A DNA stretch of 25,192 nucleotides from Ministeria vibrans ATCC 50519 (lineage: Eukaryota > Opisthokonta > Filasterea). The position numbers and the translations under genes are program-made. Under the pieces are notes generated by a model. It saw only the letters and a list, made by a program, of their open reading frames with translations, was not told the origin of the DNA and made no database searches. Every line of letters starts with the position of its first letter. Positions within the stretch are counted from its first letter, which is position 1. Shown here piece by piece: positions 10,667-20,900 of the stretch. Location: NCBI GenBank assembly GCA_943704425.1, contig CALSCP010000945.1, positions 128,897 through 154,088 on the forward strand, written 5' to 3'.

Positions 10667-11869
10667 ACAGTGAAAACAATAATTCAATACAATTATTATT
10701 ATTATTATTATCATCCATCTCTCTCAAACACTCTCTCATCACTCTCTCATACTCACCCGTAAATCCGTCCATTTTTCCAGTCGGTCCCTCAGTCCGCGCA
10801 AGCACGAAGTACCAGTTGGCCACTCCTCCATTAGTGATCCACATCTTCTGTCCGTTCAGAACCCACTCAGAACCTATACACGTCGACGACACACACACAA
10901 ACAGTCTCAAACTCATTCGCGAATGACCCCTCCGCCCCCCCACAAAAAAAAAAAAGAAGAAAAAAAAACATACCTTTCTTCGTGGCCGTGGTGCGCACTC
11001 CTGCAACGTCCGAGCCCGCACCAGGTTCCGTCACACAGTACGCGGCCATCAGCGGCGCATCAATCAGTCGCCCCAGGAACCTCTTCTTCTGCTCCTCTGA
11101 CGCCGCAATAATCACCGGAGCGCACTATCCCACACACATACATACATATACACACACATACACACATAGTAAATAAATAACGTTAACGGTAAGTATTCGT
11201 GTGGCTGCTTGGCGCTCACTCACCGCAAGACCGTTCGCTTCGAGACTCGTCTGAATGCCAGTGCATCCAAACTACACAAACCAAAACTGAACTTTCCCTT
11301 TCTCTTTCTCTCTCTCTCTCATTTTTTCAATTGGTACGGCCAGCTCTTCGGTGATGACGCATCCCGCAACATTGCCAAGTCCCAGGCCGCCACACGACTC
11401 CGGAATAGAGAGATTCATGAGCCCGAGTGTGTGTGCCTTGCGAATGATGTCCCAGGCAAACTCCCCAGTCCTGTCGTGATCCGCAGCCTACGCCGCATCA
11501 AACATACCCAAGACACACGTAAGATGCAGCAAATCCAGGCAACGGCAGGGCGGAAACGGCCCCAGCAACGTACCACTGGCATGATCTCTTCACGTGCAAA
11601 CTTTCGTGCGACCTCTTGATAGTTTCGCGTGTCCTCGTCAAGCTCAAAGCTCAGTCCCTGCACAGCGCACTCCATGAGTATCCCCTAGGGCCACTCTAGT
11701 CAGTTACCTCAGAGGACACAGCCGCCGTGGCCGAGAAGGCGCGAGAAACGAGAGAGCGCTGAAAAAGAATCGTTTCAGTGAAAAGAAGAAAAAAAAAACA
11801 CCACGCTCAAACACAAACTGCAAACTGCACCACGCATACCAGAACGGGAAGGGTAGCAGTGCGAAGCAT
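9516..11869 (-). CDS. ACADM: Medium-chain-type acyl-CoA dehydrogenase, mitochondrial (415 aa)
   Basis: Twelve exons join in frame: 11869-11840, 11758-11708, 11657-11574, 11487-11338, 11271-11224, 11124-10974, 10873-10757, 10502-10351, 10238-10149, 10076-9941, 9830-9666 and 9589-9516. The product is 415 residues (human MCAD 421). The first two exons give a mitochondrial targeting peptide rich in Arg/Ser/Ala ([10 protein letters not shown], then [13 protein letters not shown]). Family blocks follow: [34 protein letters not shown] and MWITNGG (FAD and substrate binding), [25 protein letters not shown], and IYEGTAQIQR with the catalytic base Glu391. The enzyme does the first, FAD-dependent step of fatty acid beta-oxidation in the mitochondrial matrix and passes electrons to ETF. 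It resembles MCAD more than short-chain or branched-chain paralogues, but chain-length preference is inferred. Introns are 50-254 bp, the longest holding CA repeats. Confidence 0.95.
10515..10669. repeat. Two (CA)n microsatellites in an ACADM intron
   Basis: CA tracts at about 10515-10548 and 10582-10669 flank a 33-bp non-repeat island. They lie in ACADM intron 10503-10756, so the pre-mRNA carries (UG)n, ending about 12 bases before the acceptor. A short ATT repeat lies near 10691-10711 in the same intron. Confidence 0.95.
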
Positions 11870-12172
11870 GGTGGTAAAAGATATCAAATCCAAAAAGAAA
11901 GAGGAAAAAGTGATATAAAAAACACACACTGATAGTGATTTAAAATTATTAATAATAATAATAATAATAAATTTATTATTATTAAAATTAATTTTATTAT
12001 TAACTGATTTGAATAAATGGGTTGTATTCTAACTGATTTGAAGTTCAAAGCTGCCAAATCCCTCTCAATGCACTCTCAAACGAGAAGGCTAAATGCCCAA
12101 GCAGTCAGCTCACGGCTGTGACTGAGCACTCAATCGAAAACAAACCTGAACATCAACAAATGAAACGAAAAA
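11870..12172. other. AT-rich gap between TMEM14-like 3' end and ACADM start
   Basis: About 300 bp with no coding signal. It must hold the TMEM14 3' UTR and the ACADM promoter, both read on the minus strand. It contains an AAT/ATT tract with a perfect 26-nt palindrome at 11959-11984 and two copies of TAACTGATTTGAA at 12001-12013 and 12030-12042. Confidence 0.7.
11959..11984. repeat. 26-nt perfect AT palindrome
   Basis: The AAT triplet tract turns into ATT around a central AAATTT, giving a perfect 13+13 inverted repeat. It could form an A/U hairpin in RNA or simply reflect triplet slippage. It lies about 90 bp upstream of the ACADM start codon. Confidence 0.85.
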
Positions 12173-12539
12173 TTACATTTTCATAAAAAACAGGACAGCC
12201 ATGAGGGCGCTCAAGAGAACCACCATGCCCGCAGGCATAAACTTCCCGGTGAGGGCCAGCCGGTAGGCCATGGCAAGGACGAGCGAGGCGCACACAGCAA
12301 ATCCCAACGCAAACCGCTCTGTCTGCGCCGCATAGCAGACGATCAGGGCACTCAGCACGCCGGCCGCAAGCGACGTTTGGCTGCCTGGGAGAGTGGAGAG
12401 CAGGAGCAGCGAGAGGAGACAAGATGCGAATCAATTTGGGTGTTTTGATCGGCAAGTGGTTGTACCGCCCTTGACGAAGCCCATTACGCCCCCAATCGCC
12501 AGAAGCGCCGCATACACATAGGCAAACCACAGAGACATT
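12173..12539 (-). CDS. TMEM14 family small membrane protein, with a one-base frame problem
   Basis: Exon 1 runs from ATG 12539 to 12466 (MSLWFAYVYAALLAIGGVMG...) and exon 2 from 12384 or 12380 to the TAA at 12175-12173. Exon 2 has the TMEM14 core SLAAG, then the hallmark GKFMPAG and a final helix ending FFMKM; three to four transmembrane helices are expected. TMEM14C in animals is an inner mitochondrial membrane protein needed for heme synthesis; which paralogue this is cannot be said. At the exon junction the frame fails with the normal acceptor: dropping one C from the CCCC run at 12480-12483 restores the family motif GFVKGGS, whereas the written sequence gives GLRQG and joins in frame only through a second acceptor 4 bases downstream (CAGGCAG). 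About 92 residues either way. It could be a base-calling error or true NAGNAG-like usage. Confidence 0.8.
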
Positions 12540-12633
12540 GGGGAAACAAAATGAATAAACGTGTTTTCCTTTTCAATCCGACTGATCAAGATGAAAGTTC
12601 AAAGTTCAAACGATTTGATCTCCTTCTGTTGAT
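12540..12633. promoter_or_regulatory. Shared divergent promoter gap, TMEM14-like / DUSP
   Basis: Only 94 bp separate the two start codons on opposite strands, so both promoters and 5' leaders must fit here or overlap the genes. The gap has a tandem heptamer AAAGTTC x2 at 12594-12607 followed by AAAC, 27-40 bases before the DUSP ATG. No TATA box is clear. Confidence 0.5.
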
Positions 12634-13820
12634 ATGGACGGTCCTCCACCCCCTCCACCCATGGGAGACGGCGGCCCCGCACTTCCGGTGGCCATGCTGG
12701 CGCAGGCTGAGAAGACCAAGGGCAAGGAAGTCGGCGGGCTCAACGGACAGCTGTCGAAAAAGCGAGACGTGGTGCGACAATTGTGTTTTGCGTGTCGTTT
12801 TGTGCACTGCCACTGACACGCCTGTCTTCCACGCGGGGACTGCAGGCGGAGGCAGAGGCAGACTTGACGCCCGAGCAACTGGCTGCGTTCGAAGGCGACC
12901 TCCCCAAGTGGACGTGTCCGCGCTGTGAGCAGGTTGTGGTCGCGGCGTTTCAGGACGACCATCACAACTCTCATTCCGCTGAAATCCTCTCGTTTCTCTA
13001 CCTCGGAGGTACCTTTCTGTGTCCTCGTGCCGCCTCTGTTGCTGGACCAATGTGCTCCTTTCTCCCATATACTGAAATAATCTCTTCTTTGTGCTCAGGT
13101 GAACGGAACGCCCACAACAAAAAGGAACTGACGACACGCACAGGCATCACCGACATCCTCAATGTTGCCGAGGAAGTCGACAACACGTTTGCTGCGTGCC
13201 GCGTCGACTGTCCCTGCACCAACGGTGGGCTCGAGTGCAACGGACGCGGCCTCACCGCCCCCGAACCCCCCTTCATGTTCACCTATCATACACATCGCAT
13301 CAAAGACCAAAAGGACGAGGTACAGCGACACACTAAGAACACTAAGAACATCAAGACCACGCACACAGTCACACTAACCACACACATACACACTCATACT
13401 AAGCAATCACTCAAAGTCACACACACACACACACACACAAAGTAATAATATCCAAACATCTTGCCGTGGTAGCCCATTACGGACGTGATGAACACGGCCT
13501 TGGACATCATTGAGAACATCCGCACTGCGTCCCCTCCACGTCGTGTCCTTGTCCACTGCGTTGCCGGTATCTCCCGCTCTGCCAGCGTCGTCATTGCCTA
13601 TCTCATGCGCCACAAAAGAATCACCCTTCGTGCTGCTTTTGACTTTGTCCGTCAGCGTCGCTCCATTGTCTCTCCCATCGCTGACTTTATCGTCAAACTC
13701 CAAGAGTACGAAAAGTATCTCCACGACCAGTCGCCTCTCGACGGCTACACCGGCTCTCCCTCGCTCACTCTTCAAGATGTCTATCCCGAGGGAACGCGCT
13801 TCATCAGCAATCGCACCTGA
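12634..13820 (+). CDS. Dual-specificity protein phosphatase (289 aa)
   Basis: Four exons: 12634-12771, 12846-13008, 13099-13319 and 13473-13820. The protein starts with a Pro/Gly-rich segment and a helical linker, then WTCPRCEQ (a Cys pair that could be half a zinc site), then the DUSP fold: ILSFLYLGGERNAHNKKEL, GITDILNVAEE, and the signature HCVAGISRSAS with catalytic Cys203 and Arg209, followed by VVIAYLM and FVRQRR. The likely general acid is an Asp in IKDQKDEPITD. Between the LNVAEE strand and the acid loop is an insert with several cysteines (VDCPCTNGGLECNG). It should remove phosphate from Tyr and Ser/Thr of proteins such as MAP kinases, but no MAPK-binding domain is visible. The first donor could instead be one codon earlier (GAC then GT). 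Intron 3 carries CA repeats near 13419-13439. Confidence 0.9.
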
Positions 13821-14125
13821 ATACAAATTTGTAGTAATTTATTCACAAAATTTTCATTTTTATTTCCCAGTCTTCTGGAAAGCAGCAGTGACATCTCTTC
13901 TTCAAAGTCAAATCCTATCGATCACGTCCATTTCATCCACATATGGAAGAGGTGCGCACATCAATTAATATTTCTCAATCATTATACACCCGAACGCACC
14001 ACCGCATCCCACGCTTGCCGCACTCAATCCTTCTACGCATCAGGGTCATCTGACACACTTTGCACTCGTTTTGACACGCTTCGCTTTCGTTTTAACGCCC
14101 AATCTTCACAATTTCGCGCGTTGCT
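13821..14125. other. intergenic region between DUSP and FHA gene
   Basis: About 305 bp. AT-rich for the first 160 bp (DUSP 3' UTR), then C/T-rich up to the next start. No ORF or RNA gene is supported. Confidence 0.55.
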
Positions 14126-17100
14126 ATGGCGAAATTTGTTTTTGCCGTCGCAAGGGACAACCAAAAAAAACTCACTCGGTCCTCTTGTCGCTCCCCTCCC
14201 CCAGGCATTCCTACGGTGTGGATCACAAAAGTTGCACCTGACCAAGGCCGTCACCACAGTTGGGTCGGCACACGATTGCGACTTGCAACTCAACGAAGCG
14301 ACGGTCGACGCTCAACATGCGCTCATCGAACGGAGCCACGGCGACAACTGTTTCTTTATGCGAGACCTCAACAGCGAACACGGCTCCTACGTAAACAATG
14401 TCCCCATCCACGGCGCAACCACTCCGCTGCAGTACGGCGATGTCATTCGCTTTGGCTATAGCAACCACTTCTTCCGCTTTGAACCCACCACCGCAACTGT
14501 CTCGCGTGTCGCTGCCAACACCAGTCGGCCACAAACGACTGCCACTTCTCGATGGGGTGGAAACAGTGGCGTGATTGTGCAACCTCTCATCACGACACAC
14601 TCATTGTCGAGCACCGTCGAACCCCTCCCTCAGATTGGCCGCTCCACCACCACTGCTGCTACTACTTCGTCATCGTCGCGTTTGCGCCTTCCGTCGGCCA
14701 CAGCAAACTCCATGTTTGCTGGCGCCTACGCCGCTGCCTCAGGAAGTCGCCCTCCAACACGCCTACCCCCACCACCACCACCACTCCCATCACAATCACA
14801 ACAGCATCATCATCAGCAACGTGTGCGCATGTCGACTGCTGCTGCACGCACAGCTCGTCCCTTGACGGCCGCTACACCCTCAGCCTTTACCGGTCCCGTC
14901 TGGCTCGCTGCCTACCCTCAAGATGCCGACAACAATATGATCAACGACCGTGATGCCACTCGCTCAGTAGACCTGGACAGTCTCTCCGACGCGAGTTCGG
15001 TCGCCTTTGATCGCTCCTCGAGTCGCTTCCCCACCCGTCGCACTGCATCCACCACAATGACGGTCGCTAAGAAGCCCAATCGCTCACCAACACGAATCAT
15101 CGTCGACGAAGGCAAGGATATCATGATTGCGGCGGCCACCGAGGCGGCAGTGGACGCGCGCAGCAAGCTGGCGTCGGCCGAGAACGACTGGACCTCCCTG
15201 CAACGCAGCTACGAGAACACCATTGACGCACTGCACGCGGAGGTACAAGCACTCACCGAGGCCAATCAGACAATGGAAGAGACACAGGAGGAGGGCCAGA
15301 CGCAGCTGGCGCGGGCCAACGACGACTGTGTACGTCTGCAGTCACAGCTTGAGGGACTGTGGCGAGTGCTCAAGGACCATTTGGGGCTGGGGACGCTGCA
15401 GAGAGACGAAGAAGGAGAGGATGTGGAGGAGGAAGAAGAACGAGAAACGTTGACGAGCGGACGAGTGGATGAGGCATTGTCACAGTATGAGACTGAGCTG
15501 CAGTCGCTGCGTGCGGAGGTGGCACGGGAGCGAGAGGCAAATGAGGAACAAGAGGCGGCTCACGGGCTGTTCATGGCACGGATGAGGGAGGGACTGGCTC
15601 TGTCGCTGGATGCTAATGAAGAGGAGACAGTGCGTGCGCTGCGTGGGCTTGTGGTGACGCGGGAGGAGCTGTCGGGGCGCGTAAATGAGCTGGAGAGTGC
15701 GGTGAGGGACGAGCGTGAGAACGTAGCGGCACAGCGGCGGGCCAATGAAGAGTTGACGGAACGACTTGCGCGACTCGATGAACAGTGTGCACAGCTTGAA
15801 GGGACACTCGAGGTGACCAAGCGCGAAATGGAGGACATTGAGCGACAACTGGGTGAGGTGCGCGAGCAAAGTCGTACACAGACGGATCAGACGGCAGAGG
15901 AACGCAGGCGACGCGAAGAAGAATGGGAACGTGAGCGTAGTGGGATGGAACATAAGTGTGCACATCAAGTGACGACCGTCGAAACACAGCTGAGCGAGAT
16001 GCGTGAGGAGGCAGAGCAGTGGTGCGGCAAGGCAAAGGAAAGTACGGAGCAAGCAGAGCAGCTTCAGCGATTGCTTGTGGATCGAGATGGGAAACTGCGC
16101 AGTGCGACGCAGTCGGTCTTGCGCCTGTTCTCCGAGTCAGGCGACGCTATCCCCGAGGCCTTTGATGATGTGGTCACACTGGTGCTTGACCACGTCACGC
16201 GGTATGTTGGGGTAACGCATGAGACAAAGCGTGCGCTGGAGCAAGCACAGCAAGAGCAAGAGGCACAACGAGCACGGGTGGACACGCTAGAGGAGCAGCT
16301 GAGCAATGCACAGCAGGCGCACCAGGAGCAGGAGAAGATACTGAACACGGTGCATGCGGAGCTGGAGCGAGTAGACACGGAGCGCAAGCAGAGCGATGCG
16401 GATGCACAGGACATGCACGAGCAGATGGGACGGCTTATTGAGTTTATGAAAACCGAGCGCACGCAGAGTGCTGAGCAGATTTCGCGTCTCGAGGCCCAGT
16501 TGGTCGCTGCCGAGGAAGTCGCGGACCGCCTGAGAGACTACAAGAAGGCATTGGGACGACTGATGCACGATGTAGAGCAGAAGCAGTGCAACAAGAGCGC
16601 GAAGGAGGCTGATGAGGTGCCAATGGACCACGAGGATGCGGACGAAGATGAGGATGCGGACGAAAAGAGTGTGTCGTGGGCGGAGAATGCTCGTGAGCGT
16701 GTCATGGCAACGATGCAGCGTCATCGGGCTACCATGGAGTACAAAGAGGAGGCAATTCGACGTCTGGTCGATGAAAAGCGCGATGTTGAGCGACATGCGG
16801 AGCAGCTGGATGGACGCGTAAAGGAGCTGGAGGAGTACACGCGCAAGCAAGTGGATGCGGGGCACAAGCACAGGGCATTTTGTGAGCGCCTGGTCAAGAC
16901 TATTGACTCAGAGTGGGTCGTGAGTGAGCATATGTTAGAGGAGCGACTGGTGTCGGCTGTGGCGCGCATGGCATCGCGGAGTGGTACGACTGGCGGACGA
17001 CACACCACAGTGAGTCTCAAGCGCACTGGCTCACGCGGCGGCAAAGGTGGCGGTGGTGAGCAGTCGCGCACGATTGCGCGTCTCGAGCAGGAATTGCGCA

Positions 17101-17931
17101 TTGCACAGGCACGCCTGAGTGACATGCGCAGTGAAGTAAATGAGCAGACCAAGGAGTCAATGGCGCGGCTACAAGAAGAAGTGCGAGAAAGTGTGCGTGA
17201 ACTTGAGCATGTGGTGCGCTCGGGGACACTGCGCGAGATGGTGGGCCAGGCCGTGACGTTGATTGAGCGCAGTCAGCAGAACGCCAACAACAACCACGCA
17301 AGCGAGGGTAGTGACGACGGTGGTGTACTGCTCTCCAGTGATATTGCGCTGGTGCGGGAGCAATTGCGTGAGCGTGAAGCGGAAGTGGTGGTGCTTACAG
17401 CGCAGCTCAACAGTGCGCGTCGCGTCGAGACAGCCCTCAGTGCACTTGAGACACAATATGAGCAGGTGCGCGACCGTGAGCTTCAGCACCGCTCTTCCCT
17501 CAAGCTCTCTCAGGAAGCTTTTGATCGATTTGCCGAGCAGTCCGAACTCATTATCAGCATCTTCGAGCAAAAGGTATTGTAGACACGAGGAATGAATCCG
17601 AGTCACCGTTTAAGACACCCATTTTTGTGTAGTTTGCCAACTTTTGTACTCAACTGACGCGACTGATGGCACCTTCCACACGCACAGCCGACGATGAAAC
17701 AGAGCTTATCCGTCTTATTGTTGAGCTAGTTCAGGAAAATCGCGATTTGTTAGGAGGTAAATGTGAAGAGCTTGAAATGTATTTAATGCGGAGAATTAAT
17801 TATTTTGATTCTTGTGTCATTTAGGAGGGAAAGTGGTTCGCCATTCATCCGCGACCTGCCTTGTGGCCGAGTTGGACGTCCAGAACGACAAACTTCGTGA
17901 TGAGTTGGAAACGCTCAAACATCAATCGTGA
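14126..17931 (+). CDS. FHAD1-like protein: N-terminal FHA domain plus long coiled coil (about 1203-1206 aa)
   Basis: A tiny first exon from ATG 14126 (to 14137 or 14146) splices to 14205-17573, then 17633-17756 and 17825-17931 (stop TGA). Introns end TAG or CAG. Residues about 5-110 form an FHA domain: AFLRCGSQKLHLTKAVTTVG, DCDLQL, DAQHALIE, RDLNSEHGSYVNN, LQYGDVIRFG. The order and the HALIE motif match the N-terminal FHA of animal FHAD1. Residues about 115-300 are Ser/Thr/Pro-rich and disordered. Residues about 311-1127 are Glu/Gln/Arg-rich heptads, broken by an acidic run (EDADEDEDADEK). The last exons add about 76 residues, partly coiled coil. The pThr-binding Arg after Gly of strand 3 is Ser25 here, so ordinary phosphopeptide binding is doubtful. 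A scaffold role is likely; FHAD1 itself is poorly characterised. The first-exon donor (GTTTTT or GTCGCA) is weak. Confidence 0.82.
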
Positions 17932-17993
17932 AAATACAAATAAATCAAGAAGAAGATCAGTTAGTGAGTGTTAGTCAGAGTTTTCACTTTTCC

Positions 17994-20900
17994 ATGCGGT
18001 ACGCATCGATAGCGAGATCCCTGGCGACGGTGCTGCTGCTGCTGCTCGTGGCTGCAGGGCGGTGTGTGCGCAGTGCACCAGCAAACACGTTCCAGCCGAC
18101 AGACGTGTCGACCGAGCGCCTCAGCGCACGATATGCCCATGCCGCTGCGGCCTGGAGTGGTGTCGTGTGCGTCTTTGGTGGATATACGGACGAGATGGGT
18201 GAGGAGTCGACTGAAACAAACAAACTCTGAAACAATCAATTTGGACGAAGCACATTTTTTATACTCCGCCGCCTCTCCGCCTGTAGCACACGAAACGGCC
18301 AACACCACCTTCATTTACTTTGCTGTTTCGTCCATCTGGACAGAGGTACGTTGTATGAGTCCACGGGCGTGGAACTTCCTGAGTTTTTGTGCGTTGATTT
18401 TTTTTTTCTCTTTCTCTCTCTCTTTCTCTCGTGTGTGCAACAACAACAAAATTATGACAATTATTGCAGGTGACCGCATCGATCCTCGCCACTCCAGACC
18501 CCATTGTCAATCCTCCGCCTCGGGGTTTTCACACGTTTGTTGCTGTCGCCAATGGGACGCACAAGGTGGGCATGATCTTTGGGGGCGCGGGGCCGTTGCC
18601 GCGCACGCCGCACACACACGGGCTGACAGTGTTTGACGATGTCTGGAGCTTTGACTTTGCGACCTTTCGCTGGACTTTTATTGAACCAGTCAGCACAGTG
18701 GTGCCTCAGGCTCGATTTGGCCACACGTGCATCGAATATGATGTGAATTCTGAGCAGATTCCCGAGACCGTCGCCACAATGTTCTGCTACGGCGGAAGGT
18801 CGGCGAACGGTACCATCTTCGGCGACCTGTGGGCATTTAACATTCAGTCACGAGAATGGAGCGTTCTCTACGACCCCGACGTAATGCTTTACACGCCGGA
18901 TCCAGTGCATCGTCGCTCGTGGCCGCGAGGGCATCGTATAGTGACATGGTCATCTCCTGAGCTTGCAGCGCACCCCAACGATGATACCAATGCCACGGTG
19001 CCGAGCCCTCGTTACTTCCACAGTTCCTTTTCGCTCTCGTTGCAACCCTCCAAACTGTACATTACTGGGGGGCGTACGCAAGATGGTTTCTGTCGAGTGC
19101 GACGGGTGAGTCAGAACGGCGAGTGCTTTGATACTTGGGCGTTTGACTTGCGCGAGCGAACGTGGACGCGTATTCAATCGCCTGGAGGGGGTTCCTTGTA
19201 CCTCCCCGTCTCGTCGGTTGGAATGCACGCGGTAGGTCGAACCCAGGACGCCGTCCTTGAAGGCTACTCAGAGTACAGCATCATGGACGTGATTGTGGTG
19301 TTTGCCCCTGGCAACGGCACGGTCGGTACCGCAAGCCTGTATCCTTCCATGGGCACCTGGGTGGTCCACTCGCAACACCTCACTCCCTACCGCAAGTTGC
19401 GACGCTTCGACGCCGTCGTGGCCGTGTCCTTTGCCGAAAAACACGACATCGACAACCACATTGTGAGCATTGCAGGCGAAACAGTCACTGGCACGTGGCT
19501 CGCCCTCAACGACACCTGGGCCATTGCCGAGCAGGAGAGCCTCTTTGTGTGGACAAACGTCGCGCCACCCATCATTGCACCACCATTCTTTGACACGGCC
19601 GGTGTGCTTCTGCGCAACTACCAGGGGGACTCGCTCTTTTTCGTCTTTGGCGGTCAGAGCATCTCGTCGCCCATTTCGGGTGAAATGTGGCGCTTTAATG
19701 TCTCTTCGAGTCTCTGGACTCGCACTGCCTCTCAGAATCCCAATGATCTCTTTCGAAATCTTTCTCCTACCGTTATGATTGGTCAATCGGTACGTGGTGT
19801 CACTAAAGCTAGCCCCTAGATTTTTTTTCATGGGCCAAGCAGAAAAAATATTTACGTCCGTTCCTTTAAAATGTAGATTGTTCCTTGGGGCACTGAGTCG
19901 CGCGCATTTGTGCTCTATGGCGGTGCTATTCCACCGCAGGGCAAAATTTTCACACAAGCTTGGAGTTTTAATTTGACTGGAACCGTAGAGCATGTGTGGA
20001 CCGAAATGAACACAACTGTGACGCCGATGACGACGCTTCAGCCGCCTGGACGGTGGCGGCACGTTGCTGCAGCGTGCGGCCCTTACTGTATGTTGGTGTT
20101 TGGCGGGATATCCACACTGAACGACGACCCTGTTCTCTTGAACGACACCTGGTTGCTCGTGGCTGCTAACGACGAGGGCGAGGCGGGTGCTCTCGAGCGC
20201 GCCACTTGGTATCCGACGGCACTGAACTCGACTCACACCCCGGCGTCTCGTAGCCAGACTGCGTCCGTCTACGACAAGAGTACCGCCTGCCTCTATATAT
20301 TTGGTGGCCTTGGCTACGATGATATCATCTACAACGACCTTTGGCGTCTGTGCAATGCCACTATTGACGGTGGAGGCATGTGGCGCTACTTTGTACCGGA
20401 TTCGGCGTCACCCTCACTTGTTCCTACTCCCCGCTTTGGCGCTCTTCTCACTCTGGTGGACCAGAAACTTATCTTGTATGGTGGCAGTATTCCCCCGTCG
20501 TCACTCGCCAATGTCACTCTCGATCCCAGTCAACAGTACCCTATCATTTCCACCAACGAACTCTTTTCGTTTCACCTTGTTGACAGTACTTGGCAGCACT
20601 TGAATGCATCTAGCCAAGCGACTATCGATCAAGGTGACGTTGCGCCTCTCCAGGGCATCACGGGCGCTCTCTCCTATGCCACCACCAACGGCACCACCTT
20701 TAGCATCTTTGGCGGCGTTGCCATGGAAGATAACTCCGACGAGGTGCCCGGCTCCCTTGGAACACTGCGTGTTGGCTGCTCCCCAGGCTCCGCTACATCC
20801 CAGTTTGGGCTGCTGGATTGCATAGTAAGCAAAAAGAAAACAATCAAACAAACCAACAACAAAAACAATCAAAACAAACAACAAAATCAAACAAACAAAC

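Noticed and set aside
10506-10668. Cys-Val repeat ORF over the CA microsatellite
   Set aside because: Translation of a dinucleotide repeat inside an ACADM intron, not a gene.
11684-11707. Very short 23-bp intron in ACADM (GTAACT...CCCTAG)
   Set aside because: Too short for a spliceosomal intron. The acceptor GTGCAG at 11658 gives a 50-bp intron and joins directly to the family block GLSFEL.
14126-14461. 111-codon frame from ATG 14126 without splicing
   Set aside because: It leaves the FHA frame and encodes a low-complexity Pro/Arg product; splicing to 14205 gives a full FHA domain.
15480-16871. Long minus-strand ORFs over the coiled-coil region
   Set aside because: Leu/Ser-rich mirrors of the Glu/Gln/Arg-rich heptads on the plus strand; a codon-bias effect.
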